NCBI GenBank assembly: GCA_963830065.1
Contig: CAWHLA010000010.1
Location: 62,001 to 126,000 of the forward strand
Length of the DNA stretch: 64,000 bases
Origin: JACCZR01 sp963830065
GTDB lineage: Bacteria; Actinomycetota; Thermoleophilia; Solirubrobacterales; Thermoleophilaceae
Direction of reading: 5' to 3'
Shown here piece after piece: positions 40,317-47,944 of this stretch. The stretch's first letter is position 1; each line of letters starts with the position of its first letter. The position numbers and the translations under genes were made by a program. The notes under the pieces are model-generated. The model was given only the letters and a program-made list of their open reading frames with translations, did not search any database and had not been told where the DNA came from.

Positions 40317-41612
40317 GTGCCCTCAGAGCGCCAGATCGACGTCGGCGGGGTCAAGATCGGCGGCGGCGCGCCGGTTGCCGTGCAGTCGATGACCAAGACC
40401 GAGACGGCGGACTACGACGCCACGCTGAAGCAGATCCGGGCCATCGCCGACGCCGGTGGGGACATCGTCCGCTGCGCGATCCCGCGCGACAAGGACGTCG
40501 ACGCGCTCAAGCGCCTGGTCGTCGAGTCGCCGATCCCGGTGATCGCCGACATCCACTTCAACCACACCCTGGCGCTGAAGGCCATCGATGCCGGCGCGCA
40601 CTGCGTGCGGATCAACCCCGGCAACATCGGCGGCCACGAGAAGACCGGCGAGGTCACCGAGCGGGCCAGGAAGGCCGGCACGCCGCTGCGGATCGGGGTC
40701 AACTCCGGCTCGCTGCCCAAGCACCTGCACGAGCTCGAGCGCGAGAACTCCGTGGAGGCGCTGGTGCAGGCCGCTGTGGAGTACGTGGAGCTGATGGAGC
40801 GGCTCGACTTCGAGAACTTCAAGGTCTCCATCAAGTCCACCAGCGTGCCCAACACCATCGCCTCCAATCGCCTGCTGTCCGAGCGGATCCCGTACCCGCT
40901 GCACCTGGGCATCACCGAGGCCGGCACCAAGTGGACCGGCTCGCTGAAGTCCGCCGTGGGCCTCGGCACGCTGCTCGCCGACGGCATCGGCGACACCGTG
41001 CGCATCTCGCTCTCGACCTTCCACGCCGAGGAGGAGGTCAAGGTCGCCTGGGAGATCCTCAAGGCGCTCAAGCTGCGCGAGAAGGGCCCGGTGCTGATCG
41101 CCTGCCCCACCTGCGGCCGGCTTCAGTTCGACATGGACACCGTCGTCGCCGAGGTCGAGACGCGCCTCGAGGCCTACGACGAGCCGATCGAGGTGGCCGT
41201 GCTCGGCTGCGCGGTGAACGGGATCGGCGAGGCCTCGCACGCGGACTTCGGCATCACCGGCGCCAAGAACGAGGGCCTGATCTTCGCCGGCGGCGAGCCG
41301 CTGCGGAAGGTCCCCCAGGAGCGCCTGGTGGAGGAGCTGTTCACCGAGATCGACCGGTCGCTGAAGCTCGGTCGCGTGGAGCGCGACGAGGGCAAGGTCG
41401 CCGAGGGCGCCGAGTGGCTGCAGAAGATCGAAGAGGAGAACGCCGGGGAGATGACCCCCGAGCGCATGGCGGCGATGGAGGCCGCCGCGGCCAGCGAGCA
41501 GGCCATGGCCGAGGGCGACGCACTGCCGATGGCCGGGGCGCCCAAGACCGAGCGCAAGCGCCTGGGCGAGGACGTCTCGCCGACCGCCGGTCGCCGCTTT
41601 ACGCGGGCGTGA
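40317..41612 (+). CDS. ispG: 4-hydroxy-3-methylbut-2-en-1-yl diphosphate synthase (flavodoxin/ferredoxin)
   Basis: 431 residues. [4Fe-4S] enzyme of the MEP pathway producing HMBPP. VAVQSMTKTETADYDATLKQI is the start; VIADIHFNHTLALKAIDAGA and RINPGNIGG follow. Cluster Cys residues are in ACPTCGR and LGCAVNGIGEA. The last ~70 residues (from EWLQKIEEENAGEM) are a variable extension. The GTG lies 6 bases after TACCCT (40305-40310), suggesting a leaderless transcript. The 3' end overlaps the opposing pseudogene by 14 bases. Confidence 0.96.
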   Translation: MPSERQIDVGGVKIGGGAPVAVQSMTKTETADYDATLKQIRAIADAGGDIVRCAIPRDKDVDALKRLVVESPIPVIADIHFNHTLALKAIDAGAHCVRINPGNIGGHEKTGEVTERARKAGTPLRIGVNSGSLPKHLHELERENSVEALVQAAVEYVELMERLDFENFKVSIKSTSVPNTIASNRLLSERIPYPLHLGITEAGTKWTGSLKSAVGLGTLLADGIGDTVRISLSTFHAEEEVKVAWEILKALKLREKGPVLIACPTCGRLQFDMDTVVAEVETRLEAYDEPIEVAVLGCAVNGIGEASHADFGITGAKNEGLIFAGGEPLRKVPQERLVEELFTEIDRSLKLGRVERDEGKVAEGAEWLQKIEEENAGEMTPERMAAMEAAAASEQAMAEGDALPMAGAPKTERKRLGEDVSPTAGRRFTRA

Positions 41613-43006
41613 CGGCGTCGAGAGTGCTCCGCTCGGGGGAGCGGAGCACCGAGATGAACGCGTCGACGACCTCGGGGTCGAACTGCGTCCCCGCCCAGCG
41701 CTGCAGCTCGGCCACGGCCTCGGCGCTCGACATCGCCTTGCGATAGGGCCGGTCGGCGGTCATCGCCTCGTAGGCGTCGCAGACCGCGACGACCCTTGCC
41801 CCGAGCGGGATGGCGTCGCCCTCCAGGCCGTCGGGGTAGCCCGTGCCGTCGATGCGCTCGTGGCTCGACCTCACCAGCCGCCCGACGGGCGCCAGCGCCG
41901 GGGCGGCGCTCAGGATCCGCTCTCCGATCAAGGTGTGGCGGCGCATGAACGCCCACCTTGAGATCCTCGAGCAGGCGACGGCGATTTGCCAGGCCGGTGA
42001 GGGCGTCGGTGTCGGCGTCCTCGCGCGTGCCGTCGAGCAGCTGCTGGTTGTCGTGCACGGCGACCGCCATCCGGGCGGCCACCGCCACCAGGGCGACGGC
42101 GCTGAGCAGCTGTCCCGCGAGGTTGAACTCTGCGATCGAGGCAAGGACGGCGCTGGCCACCGCCACCAACGCGCACGTGATGGGCACGGTCGAGACCCGG
42201 CGGCTGGGCTGGGCCTGCTCGGCCGGCTTTGCCGGAACCCAGGCGGCCATCGCTACGAGCAGCGCCGCCGAGGGCCACATCAGGTCGATCGGACCGCCCT
42301 CGACATAGGTGTTGCCGAGCGACTGGAGCACGTAGGTGCTGTCGCCGATTGCCATGAGGCCGAGGCCGCTCGCGAGCAGCGCCCAGCCGAGTCCCGGCCG
42401 GCGCCCCGCGAGAGCGGTCATACCCACCACGAGGCCGATCAGCAGGACGTCCCCGAGGGGATAGGCCAGGTTGGTCGCCACCTCCAGGGCGTCGCCCTCC
42501 GCGGCGCCGAAGATCGGGCCGAAGGCGGCCCCGATGGCCAGCGATCCCACGGCCAGCGCGGCGGTCACACCGTCCAGACCAATCCGCCGGCCTGCCCTTC
42601 CGAAGCGCGCGCGGCCCATCTTGAACACTGCCGCGTAGAACGCCGGGTAGAGCGCCAGGTAGAGGACGTCGGCGGGGGAGGGGATCGGGACCTCCTCCTT
42701 CCCCGTGAGGAAGATCGACCAGTAGATCTCGCCGGCGGTGAACAGCAGCAGTCCCGTGCCGAAGAACACCCAGGCCTGCCGTTCCGGCTTGACGAGCTTG
42801 GCGCGGACCAGGCACGCGATGCCGGCCGCGGCCATGAGCCCGTCGTAGAGCCAGGAGTCGAACGCTGGGCCCTTGCCCACGTCGAGAACGGCGTGGGCCG
42901 CGAACACGAGCCAGCCCAAGAAGACGAGCCCCGCGAGCGCGCCGAGCACCTTCTTTTTGCGATTTGGTAGCCCATGCCGAAGCGGCCCGCCGGGTGGCGG
43001 GCTCAC
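41599..43006 (-). pseudogene. Multi-spanning membrane GGDEF protein joined out of frame to an HD-GYP C-terminal half
   Basis: From the GTG at 43006 about nine or ten membrane helices (residues about 20-325) lead to the start of a GGDEF domain, DTDALTGLANRRRLLEDL. Near 41950-41965 the frame changes by +1, and the following frame is an HD-GYP segment: FMRRHTLIGERILSAAPAL, SSHERIDGTGYPDGLEGDAI, CDAYEAMTADRPYRKAM, ending at the TAA at 41599. Nearly the whole GGDEF and the first part of HD-GYP are missing. An ATG at 41946 could express the 115-residue HD-GYP remnant, but it lacks the HD dyad. Same kind of lesion as at 32283-32300. Confidence 0.78.
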
Positions 43007-43057
43007 CTCGATATCGACCGATCCGGCTCAGTCCTTGACCTAGACTCGGCGGCTCCG

Positions 43058-44755
43058 GTGACGCGTCTCTCGAACTACTTCCTGCCCACCACCAAAGAGG
43101 CCCCGGCGGACGCCGAGGCGGTCTCCCACCGGTTGCTGGTTCGGGCGGGGATGGCCCGCCAGCTCGGGGCGGGCATGTGGTCCTGGCTGCCGGCCGGATG
43201 GAGGGCCCACCGAAAGGCCGAGCAGATCGTGCGCGAGGAGATGGACGCCATCGGTGCGCTGGAGATGCTGATGCCGGTCCTGCAGCCGGCCGAGCTGTGG
43301 CGAGCCTCGGGCCGCTACGACATCGACGAGCTGTTCAAGCTCCAGGACCGCAGGAACGCCGAGCTGGTCCTGGCCATGACCCACGAGGAGGCGCTCACCT
43401 TCCACATGGCCCGCGAGGTCCGTTCCTACCGCGACCTCCCCAAGCTGCTCTACCACTTCCAGACCAAGGAGCGCGACGAGCCGCGGCCCCGCGCCGGCGT
43501 GCTGCGCACCCGCGAGTTCGTGATGAAGGACGCCTACTCGTTCGATCGCGACCGCGACGGGCTGGACCACTCCTACGACCTCTACGCCGGCGCCTACGAC
43601 CGGATCTTCGACCGGGCCGGTCTCGAGTGGTACCGGGTCGAGTCCGACGTGGGGATGATGGGTGGGTTCGGGGCCCACGAGTACATGGCCCCCTGCCCAG
43701 CGGGCGAGAACGACGTCGCGCTGTCGGACGCCGGCTACGCCGCCAACGTGGAGGTGGCCAGCGCGACTCCTCAGCCGCCCGACGGCCTGCCCGAGGCATT
43801 GGCGGCGCCCGAGGCCGTGGACACGCCGGGGGCCACCAGCATCGAAGCGGTGGCCCGCCTGCTGAGCGTGCCCGCCACTGCGCTGATCAAGGCGATGCCG
43901 ATGGTGGTCGACGGCCGAGGACCGGTGCTGGTGCTGCTGAGGGGCGACCACCGGCTGAACCCGATCAAGCTCGCCAACTCCCTGGGCGCCGAGACCCGCC
44001 CCGCGCACGAGGAGGAGGTTCGCGACGAATTCGGCACGGTGGCCGGCTACATCGGCCCCGTCGGCGCCCGAGTCGAGGTGATCGCCGACGAGGCCTTGAA
44101 CGGGCTCAGCGGCCTCGTCACCGGCGCCAACGAGCCCGACAAGCACCTGCGCGGAGTCGAGCCAGGGCGCGACTTCGAGGCCACCTGGGCCGACGTGAGG
44201 ACCGTGGAGGCGGGCGACACCTGCCCCAACGGCGCGACCATCCGGATCGAGCCCGCGATCGAGGTGGGGAACATCTTCAAGCTCGGGACCCGGTTCTCCG
44301 AGCCCCTGGGCGCCCGTTTCCTGGACGAGTCGGGCTCCGAGCACCCGATCTGGATGGGCTCATACGGAATCGGCCCCGCCCGCATCGTGGCCGCGGCCAT
44401 CGAGCAGCACGCCGACGAGCAGGGCATCTCCTGGCCGCGGTCACTCTCGCCCTTCGACGTCGAGCTGGTGACGCTCGGGCGCGAGGGAGAGCCGGCCCGT
44501 GAGGTGGCCGACGGCCTCTACGGGGAGCTGCGAGAGGCGGGCCTGGACACGATCTACGACGATCGCGAGGCCGGGGCAGGGGAGAAGTTCGCCGACGCCG
44601 AGCTGCTCGGGTGCCCCCTGCGCCTCACCGTCGGCAAGCGCGGGCTCGAGTCCGGCGAGGTGGAGGCCCAGATCCGCCGCGGCCAGGAGAAGCGAAGCCT
44701 CCCGCTCGACGGAGCGGCCCAGGCCGCGGTGGAGCTATGGCAGACCCTCCCGTAG
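43058..44755 (+). CDS. proS: Prolyl-tRNA synthetase, bacterial type with editing insertion
   Basis: 565 residues from the GTG at 43058, chosen because family homology starts at TRLSNYFLPTTKEAPADAEAVSH. The class II core has motif 2 in RTREFVMKDAYSFD. The YbaK-like INS editing domain spans about 240-370 (SVPATALIKAMPMVVDGRGPV, GPVGARVEVIADEAL). The anticodon-binding domain is C-terminal (PFDVELVTLG). TAGACT about 11 bases upstream is a possible -10. Divergent from the GGDEF pseudogene, whose 5' end lies 51 bases away. Overlaps the next gene by 19 bases. Confidence 0.96.
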   Translation: MTRLSNYFLPTTKEAPADAEAVSHRLLVRAGMARQLGAGMWSWLPAGWRAHRKAEQIVREEMDAIGALEMLMPVLQPAELWRASGRYDIDELFKLQDRRNAELVLAMTHEEALTFHMAREVRSYRDLPKLLYHFQTKERDEPRPRAGVLRTREFVMKDAYSFDRDRDGLDHSYDLYAGAYDRIFDRAGLEWYRVESDVGMMGGFGAHEYMAPCPAGENDVALSDAGYAANVEVASATPQPPDGLPEALAAPEAVDTPGATSIEAVARLLSVPATALIKAMPMVVDGRGPVLVLLRGDHRLNPIKLANSLGAETRPAHEEEVRDEFGTVAGYIGPVGARVEVIADEALNGLSGLVTGANEPDKHLRGVEPGRDFEATWADVRTVEAGDTCPNGATIRIEPAIEVGNIFKLGTRFSEPLGARFLDESGSEHPIWMGSYGIGPARIVAAAIEQHADEQGISWPRSLSPFDVELVTLGREGEPAREVADGLYGELREAGLDTIYDDREAGAGEKFADAELLGCPLRLTVGKRGLESGEVEAQIRRGQEKRSLPLDGAAQAAVELWQTLP

Positions 44756-45453
44756 AGAAGACCCGCGGGGAGGCCGCCCGCGAGAAGGTCGAGGAGCGCG
44801 TGGAGGCGGTGCGCGAGAAGACCGAGGCCGTGCGCGAGCGCACCCGGCGGCGGCTGCTGGGCCTCGACCGCTCCGGGCCCCCGCCTCCGGAGACCCTGCG
44901 CCAGATGCCGCTGCGGCCGGTCACGCTGCCCAACGCAATCGGCTTCGTCCGGCTGGCGCTGATCCCGCTGTTCCTCGTCCTGGCGTTCAACGACCCCGAC
45001 GGGCGTAGCACCCCGGCCTTCCTGCTGTTTGCCTTCATCTCGGCCACCGACTACCTCGACGGCCTCACCGCCAGGCTGACGGGTCAGTACAGCCGCCTCG
45101 GCGCGCTGATGGACCCGCTGACCGACCGCCTGCTGGTGGTGTCCGGCGTGGTGGTGTGCTTCCACTTCGAGCTGCTGCCCCGCTGGGCGCTGATCGTGCT
45201 GGCCGCCCGCGAGGTGCTGATGCTGGCGCTGACGCAGATATCGCTCAAGATGGGGGTCGACATCAAGGTGAACATGCTCGGGCGCTGGGCGGTCTGGCCC
45301 ACCATGGGAGCCCTCGGGCTCGCGCTGGTGGTGGACAGCTGGGTGCCCGAGGTGATGCTCTACGTGGGGTTGGCCATGACCCTCGGAGCCACCTTCCTGT
45401 ACCTGAGAGATGGCCTGCGCCATTTACGTCGGCGACCCTCAAGCTCGACTTGA
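44737..45453 (+). CDS. pgsA: CDP-alcohol phosphotransferase (phosphatidylglycerophosphate synthase-like)
   Basis: 238 residues. Membrane enzyme exchanging CMP of CDP-diacylglycerol for an alcohol. The family signature DYLDGLTARLTGQYSRLGALMDPLTDR matches DGx2ARx8Gx3Dx3D. About five membrane helices follow. The N-terminal ~55 residues are an unusual charged helix (AAREKVEERVEAVREKTEAVRERTRRR). Glycerol phosphate is the likeliest acceptor, but cardiolipin- or PI-type activity is not excluded. Confidence 0.85.
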   Translation: MADPPVEKTRGEAAREKVEERVEAVREKTEAVRERTRRRLLGLDRSGPPPPETLRQMPLRPVTLPNAIGFVRLALIPLFLVLAFNDPDGRSTPAFLLFAFISATDYLDGLTARLTGQYSRLGALMDPLTDRLLVVSGVVVCFHFELLPRWALIVLAAREVLMLALTQISLKMGVDIKVNMLGRWAVWPTMGALGLALVVDSWVPEVMLYVGLAMTLGATFLYLRDGLRHLRRRPSSST

Positions 45454-45505
45454 TCCCTACCTGTACACTCGCCCCGCCTCCTTACGAAAGAACCTGACCC
45501 GCCCC

Positions 45506-45763
45506 ATGGACACCTTCCCTGACCTCGGCGCTCTCTCCGACCAGGAGCTCAAAGAGCTGATCCAGCAACTCACCGAAGACGAGCAGGAGGTCTCCTACCA
45601 GCGCCGGATCCTGCACGGCAAGATCGACATCCTGCGTGCGGAGCTGGTCAACCGGCTGCGCAAGAAGCACGAAGAGGGCGAGGCCGTCATCACCGGCGAC
45701 GACGTCCAGCAGCTCAGCGACATCCTCTCGGGCAAGGGCATCCCCCAAGGCGAGGGCGAGTAG
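45506..45763 (+). CDS. RsiG-like small helical protein, predicted c-di-GMP-binding anti-sigma
   Basis: 85 residues, an acidic helix followed by a long helical hairpin. It contains E26-x3-S30-x2-R33-x3-H37-x3-D41, which matches the E(x)3S(x)2R(x)3Q(x)3D signature that binds c-di-GMP in actinobacterial RsiG, with His in place of Gln. Only one copy of the motif is present, as in the short, homodimer-forming RsiG of deep-branching Actinobacteria. RsiG sequesters the sigma factor WhiG when c-di-GMP is bound; no whiG is in this window. Start at the ATG of MDTFPDLGALSD; TACACT lies at 45464-45469. Function is inferred from the motif. Confidence 0.72.
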   Translation: MDTFPDLGALSDQELKELIQQLTEDEQEVSYQRRILHGKIDILRAELVNRLRKKHEEGEAVITGDDVQQLSDILSGKGIPQGEGE

Positions 45764-45769
45764 AGCCGG

Positions 45770-46234
45770 GTGCACTGCCCCGAATGCGGATTCGTCAACG
45801 CCGAGGGGGCTAACTACTGCTCGAAGTGCGGCGCGTTCGTGGGGGAGTCCAAGCCCTCGGGCGGCGGCGACACGACCGAGACGTACCAGGTCGACGAGAC
45901 CGGCGAGCTCAAGCCGGTCGATCTCGAGGAGGTGGCCGGCGAGGGCGCGACACTGGTGATCAGGGCCGGCGGCGGGCGTTCGGGGGAGCTGTTCAACGTG
46001 GGCGGCGACCGCATGACGATCGGCCGCAGCCCCGAGGCCGAGGTGTTCCTCGACGACGTGACCGTTTCGCGCAACCACGCCCTGCTGGTGCGCCGGCGCG
46101 ACGGCCTCTACATCGACGACCTGGGCTCGCTGAACGGCACCTACGTGAACCGGCGCCGGATCGAGTCACACCGGCTGGCAAACGGCGACGAGCTGCAGGT
46201 GGGCAAGTACAAGCTCACCTACCTCGAGCGGTGA
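45770..46234 (+). CDS. GarA-like FHA-domain protein with N-terminal zinc ribbon
   Basis: 154 residues. CPEC...CSKC (Cys3/6/17/20) forms a zinc ribbon. A Thr-rich segment DTTETYQ (34-40) sits where GarA carries its kinase-phosphorylated ETT motif. The FHA domain (about 60-154) has the phosphothreonine-binding residues GRS (85-87), SRNHA (100-104) and LNGTYVN (121-127). GarA regulates 2-oxoglutarate/glutamate metabolism when unphosphorylated. The following MerR gene reproduces the mycobacterial garA-Rv1828 order. The zinc ribbon is not part of mycobacterial GarA. Confidence 0.88.
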   Translation: MHCPECGFVNAEGANYCSKCGAFVGESKPSGGGDTTETYQVDETGELKPVDLEEVAGEGATLVIRAGGGRSGELFNVGGDRMTIGRSPEAEVFLDDVTVSRNHALLVRRRDGLYIDDLGSLNGTYVNRRRIESHRLANGDELQVGKYKLTYLER

Positions 46235-46971
46235 GCACCGACGTAAGCGCCGGGGCGGACCCGGTCCGGCCGACCAAGTCGTTGACCATCGGCTCGGTGG
46301 TCAAGCAGCTCGAGCGCGAGTTCCCCGACATCTCGATCTCCAAGGTGCGCTACCTGGAGGACCAGAAGCTGCTCTCGCCGCGCCGCACCCAGGGCGGCTA
46401 CCGCCTGTACGCGCCCGCCGACGTGGCGCGGCTGCGCACGATCCTGCGCCTCCAGCGCGACGAGTTCCTGCCCCTGCGGGTGATTCGCCAGGAGCTGGCC
46501 GCCGGTCGAGCCGACCAGGAGATCGCCAAGTCGAGCCCCAAGTCCGGCGATCAACGCGGCGCGCTGCGACGGGCGAGCGTGGAGGGCGGGCAGGAGGCCC
46601 AGTACCGGCTCGAGGACGTGCTGGAGGAGACCGGCGCGGACCGCGGGCTGGTCAAGGAGCTGGAGGAGTACGGAGTGATCAAGGGCGAGAAGCACGACGG
46701 CGAGACCCTGTACGACGACACCGACCGCGAGATCGTGCGGGCCACCCAGGAGCTCAAGCGCTTCGGTGTGGGCGGGCGCAACCTGAGGGTGTTCCGCACC
46801 TCGGCCGACCGCGAGGCCGCCCTGCTGGAGCAGATCCTGGCCCCGGCCCTGCGCTCGCGTAACCCCGACCGCCGCCGCGAGGCCGTGGAGGCGCTGGAGA
46901 ACCTGGCCGCCATCGCCTCCAACCTCAAGCACCTGCTGCTGATCCGGGACCTGCGCAAGCTCACGCGGTGA
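46231..46971 (+). CDS. MerR-family regulator (FtsR/Rv1828-like)
   Basis: 246 residues. An N-terminal winged helix has IGSVVKQLEREFPDISISKVRYLEDQKLLSP and GGYRLYAPADVARL. A long helical C-terminal domain (DLEETGADRGLVKELEEYGVI-like, RNLRVFRTSADREAALLEQI) replaces a metal-sensing loop, and no Cys metal site is present. In Corynebacterium the orthologue FtsR controls ftsZ. Target genes here are unknown. GTGA overlap with the FHA gene and with apt. Confidence 0.87.
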   Translation: MSTDVSAGADPVRPTKSLTIGSVVKQLEREFPDISISKVRYLEDQKLLSPRRTQGGYRLYAPADVARLRTILRLQRDEFLPLRVIRQELAAGRADQEIAKSSPKSGDQRGALRRASVEGGQEAQYRLEDVLEETGADRGLVKELEEYGVIKGEKHDGETLYDDTDREIVRATQELKRFGVGGRNLRVFRTSADREAALLEQILAPALRSRNPDRRREAVEALENLAAIASNLKHLLLIRDLRKLTR

Positions 46972-47501
46972 GCGCGGCCGCGGACCTCCGGGCCCACATC
47001 CAGGATGTCCCTGACTTCCCCCGTCCGGGGATCGTCTTCAAGGACATCACCCCGCTCCTGCTTGACGCCGAGGCCCTGGAGTCCGCGGTGGACGGCCTGG
47101 CCGACTACGCGCGCTCGCGCGAGGTCGACTACGTGCTTTCGGCCGAGGCCCGCGGCTTCGTGCTGGGCGGGGCGGTGGCGGTGGCCTGCGGGGCAGGGTT
47201 CGTGCTGGCCCGAAAGCCGGGCAAGCTGCCACGCGAGGTCGCCTCGGAGGAGTACGAGCTCGAGTACGGCCTGGACGCGCTGGAGGTCCACAGCGACGCG
47301 CTGAGCGGCGGGGCCCGGGTACTGGTCCACGACGACCTGCTGGCCACCGGGGGCACCGCCGAGGCGCTGTGTCGCCTCGTCGAGCACGCGGGCGGCGAGG
47401 TGGTCGGCTGCGCCTTCTTGGTGGAGCTGGCGTTCCTCAGCGGCCGCGACCGGCTGGGCGGGCGCGACGTGCACAGCCTGATCACCTACGAGGCCGAGTG
47501 A
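46968..47501 (+). CDS. apt: Adenine phosphoribosyltransferase
   Basis: 177 residues. Salvages adenine to AMP with PRPP. DFPRPGIVFKDITPLL, YVLSAEARGFVLGGAVA and the PRPP loop VLVHDDLLATGGTAEAL are present. GTG overlaps the MerR stop. Confidence 0.93.
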   Translation: MSAAADLRAHIQDVPDFPRPGIVFKDITPLLLDAEALESAVDGLADYARSREVDYVLSAEARGFVLGGAVAVACGAGFVLARKPGKLPREVASEEYELEYGLDALEVHSDALSGGARVLVHDDLLATGGTAEALCRLVEHAGGEVVGCAFLVELAFLSGRDRLGGRDVHSLITYEAE

Positions 47502-47944
47502 TGCCCACGGTTCGGCGTGAGCGGGCGCTCAGCGCCCCGCGGGAGAAGGTGTGGGCCGTTGCTCGAGATCCCCAACGCCTGCCCCAGTGGTGGCCGAAGG
47601 TGACCCGGGTGGAGGAGGCGGATGAGGAGGCCTGGACCACCGTGATGGAGACCCCGCGCGGCAAGACTCTGCGCGCCGACTACACCGTGCTGGAGTCCGT
47701 CGAGCCCGAGCGGCTGGTGTGGCGCCACGAGATCGAGGAATCGCCCTTCGAGCGGATCATGAGCGATTCGCGCTACCAGCTGCTGCTGGAGCCCGACGAG
47801 GGCGGCACGCGGGTCAGCCTCGCCCACCGGACCCGGCTGCGGGGCTTCGCCCGCTTTGGGTTCATCCAGGTGCGCCTGGCCACCCGCAAGACCCTGGACG
47901 GCGCCCTGGAGGGCCTCGCGACGCTCGCCGAGGGAGGCGGCTGA
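47501..47944 (+). CDS. SRPBCC (START-like) domain protein
   Basis: 147 residues, a polyketide cyclase/dehydratase-type lipid-binding fold: RERALSAPREKVWAVARDP, LPQWWPKVTRVEEAD, VWRHEIEESPFERIM, RVSLAHRTRLRGFARFG. Probably binds a hydrophobic ligand; no catalytic signature. It is shared by single-base overlaps with apt and the flavoenzyme gene, suggesting co-expression, possibly a lipid role. Confidence 0.8.
   Translation: MPTVRRERALSAPREKVWAVARDPQRLPQWWPKVTRVEEADEEAWTTVMETPRGKTLRADYTVLESVEPERLVWRHEIEESPFERIMSDSRYQLLLEPDEGGTRVSLAHRTRLRGFARFGFIQVRLATRKTLDGALEGLATLAEGGG

Noticed and set aside
42984..43006. Small GCCCGCC/GGCGGGC hairpin between the GGDEF pseudogene and proS
   Set aside because: It overlaps the 5' end of the pseudogene frame, lies between divergent starts, and has no U-run, so I do not call it a terminator.
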